8,608 bases of DNA from Saprospiraceae bacterium. Its GTDB lineage: Bacteria > Bacteroidota > Bacteroidia > Chitinophagales > Saprospiraceae. The position numbers were made by a program, and so were the translations under genes. The DNA is taken from positions 1 through 8,608 of the forward strand of contig JACMLK010000023.1 of assembly GCA_014379665.1 (NCBI GenBank), given 5' to 3'. Of this stretch, positions 1 to 6,800 are shown piece after piece. Each line of letters starts with the position of its first letter. The first letter of the stretch is position 1. A model generated the notes under the pieces. It ran no database searches. It had not been told where the DNA came from and saw only the letters and a list, made by a program, of their open reading frames with translations.

Positions 1-54
1 ATGATATCCATATTCAAACGATATATGTTTGAAGACAAATCAGATTCTATATAA
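1..54 (+). CDS. Possible 3' end of an upstream gene (17 codons)
   Basis: Frame 1 is open from the window edge to a TAA at 52-54 and ends in ...FEDKSDSI. The other two forward frames close sooner (positions 2-4 and 30-32). A + strand terminator about 100 bases downstream implies that some transcript enters from the left, which fits a gene ending here. The peptide is too short to identify and the open frame could be chance. Confidence 0.25.
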   Translation: MISIFKRYMFEDKSDSI

Positions 55-155
55 TATTGTTTCACTGGTTTGAGGATTTTAAGTTAAAGAGTTATTTAAA
101 ATTTATTCTCAGTTTTTTTAGTTCACTGTTTTTTGGTGTTTTTTAATTGTAATGA

Positions 156-190
156 AGGCTGAAGGTTTCGGAATCTTCTGCCTTTTTTTT
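156..190 (+). terminator. Rho-independent terminator, + strand
   Basis: The stem pairs AGGC (156-159) with GCCT (180-183) and GAAG (161-164) with CTTC (175-178), with one T-T mismatch between them. Inner U-A and G-U pairs close a four-base UCGG loop. A run of eight T (183-190) follows. It would stop transcription arriving from the left edge and separates it from the YtxH gene. The rest of 55-359 shows no convincing coding frame. Confidence 0.8.
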
Positions 191-293
191 GCTTATAAGT
201 TGGGTTTGATATTCCCCATATCTTTGATACTCAATATCTGCATGAAGACCTAATATGTGAAAAATGCAACATATCCTTTAAATTATATAACAC

Positions 294-320
294 TTCTGAA
301 TACAGAATATCCCACCTTTG
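294..320 (+). promoter_or_regulatory. Candidate promoter of the YtxH-type gene
   Basis: CACCTTTG at 313-320 differs by one base from the Bacteroidota -7 consensus TAnnTTTG and lies 40 bases before the start codon. Just upstream is a small dyad, TTCTG (294-298) and CAGAA (303-307) around AATA, which could be an operator or chance. No clear -33 TTG was found at the usual spacing. Placement is inferred from consensus only. Confidence 0.4.
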
Positions 321-359
321 TATTAATAATTATTTAATCTCACAAAAAAAATTAATATC

Positions 360-650
360 ATGAGTTTAGGAAAAGTAATGCTCGGTATAGTGGCAGGTGC
401 CGCAGCCGGAGCCACATTAGGTTTGTTATATGCACCTGATAAAGGTAAATATACACGTAGAAAAATTATTCAGAAAAAAGATGATTACATCTCTAATCTG
501 GAAAAATCTTTAAACAAGTTCACAGATGTGGTCAATAAAAAGTTTGACAACATGTCTGTTGAAGTAAGCCACCTTGCAGGGAACGGCAGATCAAAAGCAG
601 AAGACGCATTAGCAGAAGTAACATCTTCCGCTAAATCTAAAATGCATTAA
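360..650 (+). CDS. YtxH domain-containing small membrane protein
   Basis: The 96-residue product matches the YtxH family pattern. A glycine/alanine-rich hydrophobic segment at residues 4-24 (GIVAGAAAGATLGLLYAP) ends in the hallmark 'LLYAPDKGKYTRRKI', followed by a charged, probably helical or coiled tail to residue 96. The family is a set of small, membrane-anchored proteins often linked with general stress or envelope stress; the molecular role is not established. The single N-terminal segment predicts an inner-membrane anchor with a soluble tail. The ATG is the first in the frame, preceded by an A-rich leader (AAAAAAATTAATATC) without a Shine-Dalgarno motif, as is usual in Bacteroidota. It has its own candidate promoter (313-320) and terminator (738-792), so it is probably monocistronic. 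No lesion is seen. Confidence 0.85.
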   Translation: MSLGKVMLGIVAGAAAGATLGLLYAPDKGKYTRRKIIQKKDDYISNLEKSLNKFTDVVNKKFDNMSVEVSHLAGNGRSKAEDALAEVTSSAKSKMH

Positions 651-737
651 TTTCTGTTCTGAGAATGTTGCACCTATGAATTTATTATCTTGATAAAAGG
701 AGCATATAACATCCTTATCATAGACATATTTTCCCCC

Positions 738-792
738 AATGCCCATAAATAATTTAAAATTGATTTTTTAAATAAGTTTATGGGCATTTTTT
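738..792 (+). terminator. Long two-part hairpin terminator after the YtxH gene
   Basis: A perfect 12-bp inverted repeat, AATGCCCATAAA (738-749) with TTTATGGGCATT (777-788), encloses a second 8-bp AT-only stem, ATTTAAAA (752-759) with TTTTAAAT (766-773), with a six-base loop. Six T follow from 787 and the sequence stays T-rich to about 801. It lies 88 bases after the YtxH stop codon and should end that transcript. No separate gene is visible in 651-834. Confidence 0.8.
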
Positions 793-834
793 ATTTTATT
801 TCCTACTAAACAGACTGAAAAAATCTATCTGAAA

Positions 835-1498
835 ATGAAAATATTATTTATTTTAAATTCTCAAAGTGAAACGGGTACACCCGGTAAAAAAACAGGTTAT
901 TGGCCGGATGAGATTGCCGTCCCGTATGACCAGATGGCTGTTGAAGGAGCTGATAGTTCATTAGCATCAGTTAAAGGAAGGTTGCCTTCGTCAGATCCGG
1001 GCGGTGAATTGCCTGAAGGCTTAACCGAAACAACTATGCCCTATGAAATTGATCAGGAATTTAATAACAACATCTTAAAATTATCTACATTGAAGGAAAT
1101 AGACTACGATGAATTCTTTATCCGGATAGTATATTTTAGGATCGGGTTAAAGATAAGGATTCGATCTCACTGATAGAAGATTTTTACAACAACAATAAGC
1201 CTGTTGCTTTTGTATGCCATTCGCCAGCCGCTTTAATGCATGTTAAAACATCCAATGGAACTTATCTTGTAAAGAACAAAGAAGTGACTGGATTTTATAA
1301 TACTGAAGAAAATGCTATGCAACTAAATGAAGTGGTTCCAATTAAGCTGGAAGATGGATTAAAAAGTTTGGGTGGATTATACCGCAAAGGTCATGATTGG
1401 GCTCCATATGTCAGAAAAGACGGGTTACTGATCACCGGAAAAATCCGACGTCTTATGAAGAAGTTGCCAAAGTCATGATGCAAACCCTGGAAGCTTAG
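835..1498 (+). pseudogene. Broken DJ-1/PfpI (Hsp31-like) type 1 glutamine amidotransferase family gene
   Basis: Read across three frames this is a full-length DJ-1/PfpI-superfamily protein of the Hsp31-like, roughly 225-residue type; intact members act in glyoxalase/deglycase or chaperone roles. The first part (835-1122) has the typical start MKILFILNSQ...TGKKTGYWPDE and ends at 'DYDEFFI'. A deletion of about 7 bases inside 1123-1127 then removes most of the conserved PGGHG loop and shifts the frame. In the new frame TAG at 1137-1139 replaces the usual Trp codon. The frame continues as KDKDSISLIEDFYNNNKPVA and keeps the nucleophile elbow VCHSPA, with the catalytic Cys, then VTGFYNTEE and DGLLITG. 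A further one-base loss at 1440-1441 (CAA of the Gln codon) shifts the frame again. The tail NPTSYEEVAKVMMQTLEA is readable to TAG at 1496-1498. The family comparison is from memory. Three independent lesions make a working product very unlikely. Confidence 0.88.
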
Positions 1499-1767
1499 AT
1501 AGACTCTCATAGTAGTACAAAGTTAGTGACATCATATACATACTACATTTTTTTGCAACTGAGAATATTCCCCGCTGCAAAAAGTCCTTATATTTTTCCC
1601 AAATACAAAATGTAATGCCTGCAGATAGTATAAACCTTCTACCCCGGCTCCTTCCCTCCGCCGGATTCAGGATAATTACAAACATCAATGCAAAGTACAA
1701 CTCATCCTGCGTCAAAAAATAATTTCATTTTATTGCATTATATAACTTTATTGATGTCGTCCCTTAG
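1499..1767. other. Non-coding spacer between two gene remnants
   Basis: About 270 bases with no frame that looks like protein on either strand. An open minus-strand frame crosses 1473-1715 but overlaps the broken DJ-1 gene and has no recognisable motif. No transposon ends, tRNA or clear terminator were found. It is probably degraded sequence. Confidence 0.5.
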
Positions 1768-1923
1768 GGTCTACTGTTGGAAGCAAACGAGAAAAGGCAT
1801 ATTGCCTTTAGTGGAGATATCGATGTAAGAACATTACGACCTAAAGATGTCTTTGGGTTAAATGAAGAATTACAAACTACATTTGTAAGGTTGAAAATGT
1901 TTATGCTCGCACAAGCATATTAA
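1768..1923 (+). pseudogene. Start-less 3' remnant of an unidentified gene
   Basis: Frame 1 is open for 51 codons from just after a TAG at 1765-1767 to the TAA at 1921-1923, with a protein-like sequence containing NEKRHIAFSGDIDVR, LRPKDVFGLNEELQTTF and VRLKMFMLAQAY. There is no plausible ATG start near the left end; internal ATGs occur only close to the 3' end. The composition (mixed charged and hydrophobic residues, amphipathic C-terminal helix) looks like the end of a soluble protein. I do not recognise the family. The stop codon lies in the A-run that forms the tail of the opposing terminator, so part of the original 3' end may have been lost. A chance open frame cannot be excluded. Confidence 0.4.
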
Positions 1924-1965
1924 AAAAAATTCCATCTGTGACGGGTTTATCCGCCACAGATGGAA
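1922..1965 (-). terminator. Strong Rho-independent terminator of the OmpA/barrel unit
   Basis: CCATCTGTG (1932-1940) pairs perfectly with CACAGATGG (1955-1963), extended outward by two T-A pairs (1930-1931 with 1964-1965) and inward by CGG/CCG (1942-1944 with 1951-1953) after one A-C mismatch. Eight A at 1922-1929 become a U-tract on the minus-strand RNA. It lies 46 bases after the stop codon of the minus-strand barrel gene and closes that operon. Confidence 0.88.
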
Positions 1966-2011
1966 AGCCTGATTCATAGTTGATAGTTTATTTAACACAA
2001 TCTGTTTTCTC

Positions 2012-2689
2012 TTAAAAACGATACCCAAGCGATAAACCAAAACCGGTATTTTTTACCGAAGATTGATCATCCAATAGTCTTTTATCTTCAGGGTTAATAT
2101 TAACCAATCCTAACTGAGCATCCAGCTGAATAAACAAGCCTCCGTTCAGTTCATATCCAAAAAATATATTGGCCCCCATGTCCAATCTCTTGAGATATGC
2201 AGTAGTCAAAGGATCTGATGCTTCCACTACACTTTTGAATTCCACATCTGAGTCCAGTGAGATATTGCCGGTTTCACTATGTGTTTTTCCACTTATACCA
2301 TAACCGACATAGGGTCCAAAACCCAGGTTAAAAAACCCTGTACCTACATTTGCTTTGTAAACAAAATTTACAGGGACCTCGACATATGATATTTTGAAGT
2401 TACCGGAGGACAGGTCGTTTGAATATTTTGCTCCTTTTTGGACAAACTGTATCCCTGGCTGGATATAAAACCCCGTTGATATAGGGAACTGAACATTAAC
2501 CCCGGCATGAAAACCTAATAAAGGATCATTTTCCAATTTATCCCCGAAATAATCATCTCCGTTTAGATTTTGATAATTTACGCCTCCAAGGATAGCAAAA
2601 GAAGTCCTGTTTGTATCAGGGTTTTGCGCATTTAATGCAGGAAAATAAATTATTATAATTGCTATTGCGATACATATTTTCTTGATCAT
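2012..2689 (-). CDS. Outer-membrane beta-barrel protein (PorT / OMP_b-brl_2 type)
   Basis: The 225-residue product has a Sec signal peptide (MIKKICIAIAIIIIYFPALNA, cleavage after Ala21 before Gln22). The mature part starts with 'FAILGGVNYQNLNG' and alternates Gly/aromatic-rich strands with polar loops: GFHAGVNVQFPI, GFYIQPGIQFVQKG, YVEVPVNFVYKA, FNLGFGPYVGYGISG, MGANIFFGYEL, LFIQLDAQLGLVNI. It ends in GFGLSLGYRF, whose terminal Phe is the usual signal for barrel insertion by the BAM machinery. This is the pattern of the small, probably 8-stranded Bacteroidota outer-membrane barrels often named 'porin family' or 'PorT family'; the actual substrate or partner is unknown. It follows the OmpA lipoprotein gene by 30 bases and is probably co-transcribed with it, ending at the terminator at 1922-1965. 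No damage is seen. Confidence 0.85.
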   Translation of the reverse strand: MIKKICIAIAIIIIYFPALNAQNPDTNRTSFAILGGVNYQNLNGDDYFGDKLENDPLLGFHAGVNVQFPISTGFYIQPGIQFVQKGAKYSNDLSSGNFKISYVEVPVNFVYKANVGTGFFNLGFGPYVGYGISGKTHSETGNISLDSDVEFKSVVEASDPLTTAYLKRLDMGANIFFGYELNGGLFIQLDAQLGLVNINPEDKRLLDDQSSVKNTGFGLSLGYRF

Positions 2690-2719
2690 GATATTAAATG
2701 TTTTAATTGAAAAATAGGA

Positions 2720-3391
2720 TTATTTAGCAGCTTCTTTTTCTGCCTCTGCTTTCATTTTCTCATTGGCAGTGATCAGAAATTCAACCCGTCTGTTTTGGGT
2801 ACGACCTGCGTCAGTGTCATTTAAATATTTTGGCAATGTCTCTCCAAAACCGATAGCAGACACCCTCTGGCGGGATACATTATTATCAATAAGATAATCA
2901 GATGCGATATATGCCCTTTGTCTTGATAAGTTCATATTATATGAATCGCTTCCTTTGCTGTCTGTATGTCCTTGTATCTCAATATTCGTATCCGGGTAGG
3001 TATTCATTACTGTAACTAATTTTTCCAGGGTAGTTTTTGCGTCAGAAGAAAGATTTGCTTTGTCAAAATCGAACATGACATTGCTTCCAAATTCTACAAC
3101 TATGCCTTCGCCAACCCTCAATACTTTTGCATCAGGTACAGTCTTTTTTATTTCTTCAGCCTGTTTGTCCATTTTACGACCAATTAAAGCTCCTGTAACG
3201 CCTCCGACCGTAGCACCAATAATGGCACCCAATGCAGTATTGCCTGCAACTTTACCTATTACTGCCCCTGTGGCTCCTCCGGCCGCAGTACCGACCACTG
3301 CCCCTTTTTGTGTTTTATTCCATGACGAGCAGCTGGTAGTGAACAAGCCGGCTATGAGAATAATGAGTACATTAAATTTGAAATGTTTCAT
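2720..3391 (-). CDS. OmpA-family lipoprotein with glycine zipper
   Basis: A lipoprotein signal peptide ends at the lipobox FTTSC, with Cys21 as lipid attachment site. Residues 29-72 are a glycine-zipper segment (repeated GxxxG-like spacing in GAVVGTAAGGATGAVIGKVAG and the following repeat), as in many small envelope lipoproteins. Residues about 97-210 form an OmpA C-terminal peptidoglycan-binding domain: FGSNVMFDFD, then GHTDSKG with Asp144, NLSRQRA with Arg159, and GRTQNRRVEF. Asp144 and Arg159 are the positions that normally bind the diaminopimelate of peptidoglycan. A short charged Lys/Glu/Ala tail (211-223) follows. Predicted role: outer-membrane lipoprotein that binds the cell wall non-covalently. 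It is the first gene of a two-gene minus-strand unit with the barrel gene, and its start faces the large lipoprotein gene across a 466-base control region. Confidence 0.92.
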   Translation of the reverse strand: MKHFKFNVLIILIAGLFTTSCSSWNKTQKGAVVGTAAGGATGAVIGKVAGNTALGAIIGATVGGVTGALIGRKMDKQAEEIKKTVPDAKVLRVGEGIVVEFGSNVMFDFDKANLSSDAKTTLEKLVTVMNTYPDTNIEIQGHTDSKGSDSYNMNLSRQRAYIASDYLIDNNVSRQRVSAIGFGETLPKYLNDTDAGRTQNRRVEFLITANEKMKAEAEKEAAK

Positions 3392-3558
3392 AATACATTA
3401 TAATTTAGTTGATTAATAAGATTGTTTGTAATTATATAAATAAGATGTGATGTTTGCATTAACCCGTTTATGAGTTATCTTGGTAAATCTCATGTGTTTT
3501 TTAATAAATTTAAATGTTAAAAATATGAAAGACACTTAAATTTACCAGATTCATACTG

Positions 3559-3566
3559 CAAAAGTA
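3559..3566 (-). promoter_or_regulatory. Candidate -7 box of the minus-strand OmpA/barrel operon
   Basis: Read on the minus strand this is TACTTTTG, a full match to the Bacteroidota -7 consensus TAnnTTTG. It would give a leader of roughly 160 bases before the OmpA start at 3391. The nearest -33-like TTG (minus strand, 3596-3594) is 27 bases upstream, longer than the usual spacing, so the assignment rests on the -7 box alone. Confidence 0.4.
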
Positions 3567-3741
3567 ACTGTATGCTTTTGAGCGAGCATTACACAACTTA
3601 TGTTAAAAATTGCATAATTCACATGTCCCTTTAAATTCACATGATCCAAAAATCTGTCAATAAAGTTTTTTTATCCCTTATATATCACTATTTTATTCAT
3701 GTGTATAACATTCAATACCAAATAATCGTGATAATCTAAAA

Positions 3742-3767
3742 TACATTATTGACATGAAAATAATGTA
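3742..3767. promoter_or_regulatory. 9-bp dyad, candidate operator
   Basis: TACATTATT (3742-3750) and AATAATGTA (3759-3767) are perfect inverted repeats around an 8-base spacer. The dyad ends about 45 bases before the -7 box at 3812, the usual place for an activator or repressor dimer. Its right half runs into TGTAACA (3764-3770), which recurs at 3785-3791, exactly 21 bases (two helical turns) on. There is no T-run, so it is not a terminator. Confidence 0.45.
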
Positions 3768-3811
3768 ACACCTTTCCATAATTGTGTAACAACATCAATT
3801 TTACGTAGGAC

Positions 3812-3819
3812 TACCTTTG
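3812..3819 (+). promoter_or_regulatory. -7 promoter box of the ice-binding-type lipoprotein operon
   Basis: TACCTTTG is an exact match to the Bacteroidota primary sigma factor -7 consensus TAnnTTTG, 38 bases before the ATG. The start of transcription would fall near 3824-3827, giving a leader of about 33 bases. The only upstream TTG (3782-3784) is 27 bases away, outside the usual 17-23, so this promoter may need an activator bound at the dyad and TGTAACA repeats. Confidence 0.6.
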
Positions 3820-3823
3820 TGTG

Positions 3824-3839
3824 GTGAAAATTCTTTCAC
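3824..3839 (+). promoter_or_regulatory. 5'-end hairpin or small operator dyad
   Basis: GTGAAA (3824-3829) and TTTCAC (3834-3839) are perfect inverted repeats with a four-base loop (ATTC). They lie where transcription from the TACCTTTG box should begin, so the mRNA would start with a 6-bp stem. Possible roles are protection of the mRNA 5' end or binding of a repressor over the start site; the sequence cannot decide between them. Confidence 0.35.
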
Positions 3840-3857
3840 AAAATAAATCAAATAAAT

Positions 3858-6800
3858 ATGATGTTTCTTAGGAGTTTTGCCCTACTTATAGTTGTATCGG
3901 CAATCTTTATCATTGGATGTAAAAAGGATGATTTTGTTGAGATAGACGGAGTTTGTCCGATAGTGGTATCTACTATTCCACTTAACGGTGCAACTAACGT
4001 ACCCATCAATCAGGTCATTTCTGTGACGTTTAATGAAGAAATGAATTCAGCTACCATTAACCAGGCTACCTTTACAATAATGGATGGAGCATCTGTACAG
4101 GGGGTCATTTCATATCTTGGTGCCACCGCTACTTTTACACCCACAAGTCCATTAATTCCTAATACTTCTTATACAGGCCGGGTGTCTACTGCCGTGAAAG
4201 ATAAAACCGGAAATGCATTACAGGCAGATTATGTATGGACATTCAGCACCGGGGCAATTCTGTCACCTTTGGTAATTTCTACTGATCCTGCCAATAATGA
4301 AAGTAATGTGAATCTGAATAAAATTGTTACCGCCACATTTAATATGCCAATGGATGCACTTACGCTTAATTCATCCACTTTTTTTATCAGTCTTGCGGGC
4401 AATAAAATTACGGGACAAGTTACCTATTCGGGCACTACAGCTTCTTTTACACCTACTGCTGATTTGAAGTCTAATACGACCTATACCGGTACCGTTACAA
4501 CCGGTGCGAAAAATCCGGACGGATTATCATTGGCAGCTGATTATATCTGGACATTTACCACAGGAACCTTTACAGCTCCAATGGTTATTTCAACAGACCC
4601 TACAAATAATGCGGTGGATGTTGGATTAAATAAAATAGTTACTGCCACGTTCAGCGAACCTATGGATCCATCGAGTATCAACGAATCCACTTTTACTTTG
4701 AGACAAGGGGTCACCATATTAAAGGGTACCGTTTCATACTCGGGTTCTACCGCATCATTTACACCTGATGAACCTTTTACTGCCGGCACCTTATATACCG
4801 GAACTATAAGTAAATCCGTTAAGAACCCATCAGGTACTACCTTAACCAATGATTATATCTGGACATTTACGACTGAATCCGGCAACACACCTATAGTCAT
4901 CTCAACCGACCCTGCAGATAACGAGGTGGATGTGGCTTTGAATAAAACCATTTCCGCCACCTTTAGCGAAGTGATGGATCCACTAAGCATCAACAGTACT
5001 ACATTTACTTTAACTCAAGGTGCCAACGCAATCGCAGGCGCAATATCTTATTCCGGGACAACTGCTTTTTTTAATCCGATACTTAATCTTTTGCCGGGTA
5101 CGACATACACCGCTACTATTACTACAGGAGCCAAAAATCTTGCAGGAACTCCACTGGCCAATAATTATATATGGACATTTACCACGGGCACATTATTGGC
5201 TCCCACTGTGATATTTACCGATCCTGCCAATAATGCTACCGGCGTAAGTCTGGATAAAATTATTACGGCTACATTTAGTGTCCCTATGGATCCTTCAACC
5301 ATCAATGGTACTACATTTATACTCAAAAATGGTACAACTTCTGTTTCAGGAACTGTTACGTACTCCGGCAGTACAGCTTCATTTAACCCTTCATCCAATC
5401 TGTTGTCCGGAACTACTTACACGGCTACAATAACGAACGGTGCTAAAAATCTTGCCGGCACCCCATTGGCTGCAGATTATACCTGGACTTTTTCTACCGG
5501 AGCCGTTATTGCTCCAATAGTGATATCTACTGATCCTGCAGATAATGCGACCGGAGTAAATCTCAACAAAACCATTTCAGCTACTTTTAGTGTGCCTATG
5601 GATCCATTAACCATTAACGGGTCTACTTTTACCCTTAAAAATGGTACAACTTCTGTTTCAGGAACAGTTTCCTATACCGGAACCACCGCTTCTTTTAACC
5701 CTACAATCAATCTGTTGCCAGGTACAGTTTACACGGCAACGATAACTACGGGAGCTAAAAATCTGGCTGGGATCCCACTTGCAGAAAATTATGTCTGGTC
5801 ATTTACTACGGCGGCCGCTGTAGCCCCTACAGTTATTTCAACTGATCCGGTGAATAATGGTACCAATGTAAGTTTGGATAAAACTATTTCAGCAACCTTT
5901 AGTGAACCTATGGATCCGTCAACAATTAACGCGAGTACTTTTACACTTAGGAATGGTACAACGTCTGTTACAGGAACGGTTTCTTATACCGGCACTACTG
6001 CTTTTTTTAACCCAACAACAAACTTGCAGCCGGGAACTGTTTACACGGCTACAATCACTACAGGTGCTAAAAATCTGGCAGGAACTCCATTGGCAGGAGA
6101 TTATGTGTGGACATTTACTACCGTTTCTGACATAGCTCCAACAGTTATTTCAACAGATCCGGTAAATAACGCAACCAATGTAAGTCCGGATAAAACTATT
6201 TCAGCAACTTTTAGTGTGCCTATGGATCCATCAACCATTAACGGAAGTACTTTCACACTTAAACTTGGTACAGCTACTGTTTCAGGAACAGTTACCTACT
6301 CCGGCACCACTGCTTTTTTAAACCCAACAACCAACTTGCAACCGGGAACTGAATACACTGCTACCATCACTACTGGTGCTAAAAATCTGGCAGGAACTCC
6401 ATTGGCAGCAAATTACATCTGGACTTTTACCACTTCAGCTGCTACTGCTCCCACTGTAACATCTACAGATCCTTTAAATAATGCTACCGGAGTAAGTCTA
6501 AACAAAACTATTACTGCCACATTCAGCGTTCCTATGGATCCGTCCACTATCAATGGTACAACTTTCACTTTGAAAAATGGTACTACATCGATTTCGGGAA
6601 CTGTAACTTATTCAGGAACAACAGCATCATTTAACCCGACAGAAAATTTACTTTCAGGAAACACTTATACTGCAACCATAACTACCGGAGCAAAGGATGT
6701 TCAAGGTACACCATTGTCTAATAACTATGTATGGACTTTCAGTACAGTTGATCCTGCTGGAGGACCTTTTGTGGATCTTGGTACGGTTGCCAGATTTGGT

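Larger units (their letters stand above)
3392..3857. promoter_or_regulatory. Divergent intergenic control region
   Basis: These 466 AT-rich bases separate two divergent envelope operons and contain no convincing coding frame. Besides the promoter boxes, dyad and hairpin listed separately, AATTCACATG occurs twice (3616-3625 and 3634-3643, 18 bases start to start). The half-site CACATG/CATGTG also occurs at 3491-3496 and 3698-3703. The length and repeat content suggest that both operons are regulated here; the regulator is unknown. Confidence 0.55.

Noticed and set aside
1123..1139. Programmed frameshifting in the DJ-1-like gene
   Set aside because: The site lacks a slippery heptamer, conserved residues are deleted there, a stop follows in the new frame, and a second frameshift occurs later; decay is simpler.
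1473..1715. Open minus-strand frame of 80 codons
   Set aside because: It overlaps the 3' end of the recognisable DJ-1 remnant on the other strand, has no family motif or promoter, and appears to be chance.
1499..1930. Insertion sequence or transposase remnant
   Set aside because: No terminal inverted repeats, target-site duplication or transposase motif (such as a DDE context) could be seen.
3060..3416. Plus-strand open frame of 118 codons opposite the OmpA lipoprotein
   Set aside because: Its Pro/Ala-rich product is the antisense image of the glycine-zipper coding region; the OmpA frame has clear domain motifs.
4541..6135. Several short open frames on both strands inside the large lipoprotein gene (for example 4541-4849, 5020-5211, 5165-5398, 5902-6135)
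   Set aside because: They recur because the underlying 312-bp coding repeats recur; the main frame explains the sequence completely.
3957..6764. Regular direct repeats considered as CRISPR or satellite DNA
   Set aside because: The period is 312 bp, in frame, with no unique spacers; it is a protein domain array.
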